Shown: positions 38,990 to 39,956 of the stretch, piece by piece
How positions within the stretch are numbered: position 1 is the stretch's first letter
Layout: each line of letters starts with the position of its first letter
Source of the DNA: Rhodococcus sp. JCM 9791
GTDB taxonomy: Bacteria; Actinomycetota; Actinomycetes; Mycobacteriales; Mycobacteriaceae
Assembly (NCBI GenBank): GCA_001312645.1
Contig: BBEG01000012.1
Location: forward strand, 1-39,956
DNA: 39,956 bases
Reading direction: 5' to 3'
Made by a program: the position numbers and the translations under genes
Notes under the pieces: model-generated
The model's input: the letters and a program-made list of their open reading frames with translations, nothing else
The model's database searches: none
Told to the model about the DNA's origin: nothing

Positions 38990-39848
38990 GTGCCCATCGA
39001 TCTCTCAGTCGCCCTCGGCGCAGCACTCCCCGTCCAGGAATTCTCGTGGAGCAGCAGCGACGTCCAGCTCTACAATCTCGGCCTCGGAGCCGGCGCCCGC
39101 CCCACCGACGCCGGTGAGCTGCGCTACCTCCGCGACGGTGATCCTCAGGTGCTCCCCACGTTCGCGACGGTAGCCGCGACCTTCCACGACACGGAACCTC
39201 CGAAGGTCTCCTTCCCAGGGGTCGAGATCGATCTGGCGAAGGTCGTCCACGGCAGCCAGGAAGTGCAGGTCCACGCGCCCATTCCGGCATCCGGCAAGGG
39301 CCGCACCACCACTCGTATCGCCGAGGTGTGGGACAAGGGCAAGGCCGCGGTCATCGTGCAGGAATCCGTCACCGAGGATCTCGACGGGAACCCGCTGTGG
39401 ACCGCACGGTCGTCGATCTTTGCACGCGGGGAAGGCGGCTTCGGCGGTGAACGCGGTCCGTCGGAGACCGTCGCACTGCCCGACAGCGACCCGGACGCCG
39501 AGTTCGACGTCCCGACCCTGCCTCAGCAGGCACTGCTGTACCGCCTGTGCGGCGACCGTAACCCCCTCCACTCGGATCCCGAGTTCGCGAAGGCCGCCGG
39601 GTTCCCGGCACCGATCCTCCACGGCCTGTGCACGTACGGCACGGTGTGCAAGTCGATCACCGACCACCTCCTCGATTCCGACGCGACACGTGTCGCGGGC
39701 TTCCGTGCCAAGTTCGCCGGCGTCGTGTTCCCGGGTGAGACATTGCGCGTGCGCGTCTGGAAGAGCGCGAACCAACTCCTTGCCACTGTCACCGTCGCAG
39801 ACCGAGACCTCGCACCAGCTGGCCGATGTGGTGCTCGCCATCGCGTGA
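38990..39848 (+). CDS. MaoC-type double hotdog enoyl-CoA hydratase (one frameshift)
   Basis: About 286 residues. The N-terminal half is a divergent hotdog (SSDVQLYNLGLGAGARPTDA). The C-terminal half has the hydratase motif YRLCGDRNPLHSDPEFAKAA with AGFPAPILHGLCTYG, containing the catalytic Asp/His pair. Near 39805 the frame moves from TVTVADRD to the natural end QLADVVLAIA. GTG 38990 follows AAAGGA. The position immediately after kstD matches the Rv3537-Rv3538 pair of M. tuberculosis, where the second gene encodes a MaoC-like hydratase of cholesterol side-chain metabolism. It is probably co-transcribed with kstD. Confidence 0.85.
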
Positions 39849-39879
39849 GACCATCCCTCCCGGAAAGTTGCTCTAAAAC

Positions 39880-39956
39880 ATGACAATTCGAGACTCCGCA
39901 CCGAGCCTTTCCCGACGCGGCTTCCTCGCCGTCGGCGCCGGGGCGCTGGCAGCGAC
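39880..39956 (+). CDS. Start of a Tat-exported protein, cut by window edge
   Basis: Only 25 residues are seen: MTIRDSAPSLSRRGFLAVGA and on. SRRGFLAVGAGALAA is a twin-arginine signal (SRRxFL followed by a hydrophobic, Ala-rich segment), so the folded protein is exported, often with a bound cofactor. The rest lies outside the window and the family cannot be named. It starts 31 bases after the MaoC gene in the same direction. Confidence 0.7.
   Translation, partial: MTIRDSAPSLSRRGFLAVGAGALAA

Noticed and set aside
39868-39884. CTAAAACATGACAATT as a further KstR box before the Tat protein
   Set aside because: It lacks the AACnnGTT core; only a chance partial match.

Overview
The window is high-GC actinobacterial DNA, most likely from Rhodococcus or a close mycolic-acid relative. 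This rests on the steroid-ring cluster hsaA-D/kshA/kstD with KstR-type operators, a DUF4193 zinc-ribbon protein, an Lsr2-like relic, a DUF2156/MprF-type lysyl-phosphatidylglycerol synthase, and a gas-vesicle cluster of the actinobacterial gvp type. Species cannot be fixed from the sequence.

Layout. (1) 1-3.5 kb: the end of an unknown protein overlapping a very large two-P-loop ATPase with a HerA/FtsK-like C-terminal half. (2) 3.7-5.4 kb: an aldo/keto reductase and an acetoacetate-decarboxylase-family gene, the latter behind a KstR-like box. (3) 5.4-10.0 kb: catabolic block A. A GntR/FCD regulator fused to a maleate-isomerase-like domain and a free-standing maleate-isomerase-like enzyme read leftward; a D-2-hydroxyacid dehydrogenase and an amidase read rightward. 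(4) 10.3-18.2 kb: small membrane/stress proteins, then a compact gas-vesicle operon (gvpY-like, gvpZ-like, A, F, G, O, J, L, S-K) in which most neighbours overlap by a few bases. (5) 18.2-21.2 kb: a decay zone with relics of phoU, a membrane protein, lsr2, a secreted-hydrolase-like protein, an SDR and modA, around one intact ArsR-type regulator. (6) 21.3-25.2 kb: catabolic block B. SRPBCC, DUF3830 and a class III aminotransferase read leftward; a succinate-semialdehyde-type dehydrogenase reads rightward. (7) 25.3-26.6 kb: a TnpB-only IS200/IS605-type element. (8) 26.6-31.3 kb: YihY-like membrane protein, membrane-anchored esterase, MprF-like protein. (9) 31.3-40.0 kb: DUF4193, then hsaADCB leftward and kshA, a small Cys-rich protein, kstD, a MaoC hydratase and the start of a Tat-exported protein rightward.

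The most interesting structure is that blocks A and B, 16 kb apart, carry the same 12-base near-palindrome ATTGTTGACAAT in their divergent promoter regions. The two blocks therefore look like one regulon, probably controlled by the GntR fusion. The fusion's racemase-like domain keeps one catalytic Cys but has Asp in place of the second, so it may be a ligand sensor derived from the neighbouring enzyme. The gas-vesicle operon and the decay zone lie between the two halves.

Caution on sequence quality: at least 25 apparent frameshifts interrupt otherwise well-conserved genes. Most are single missing bases, several of them explained by a short G/C run, and they affect essential-looking positions in unrelated genes. 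The simplest reading is uncorrected sequencing or assembly error, so I give frameshifted genes as one CDS spanning all frames and note where the frame moves. Relics that lack most of their family's length are called pseudogenes.
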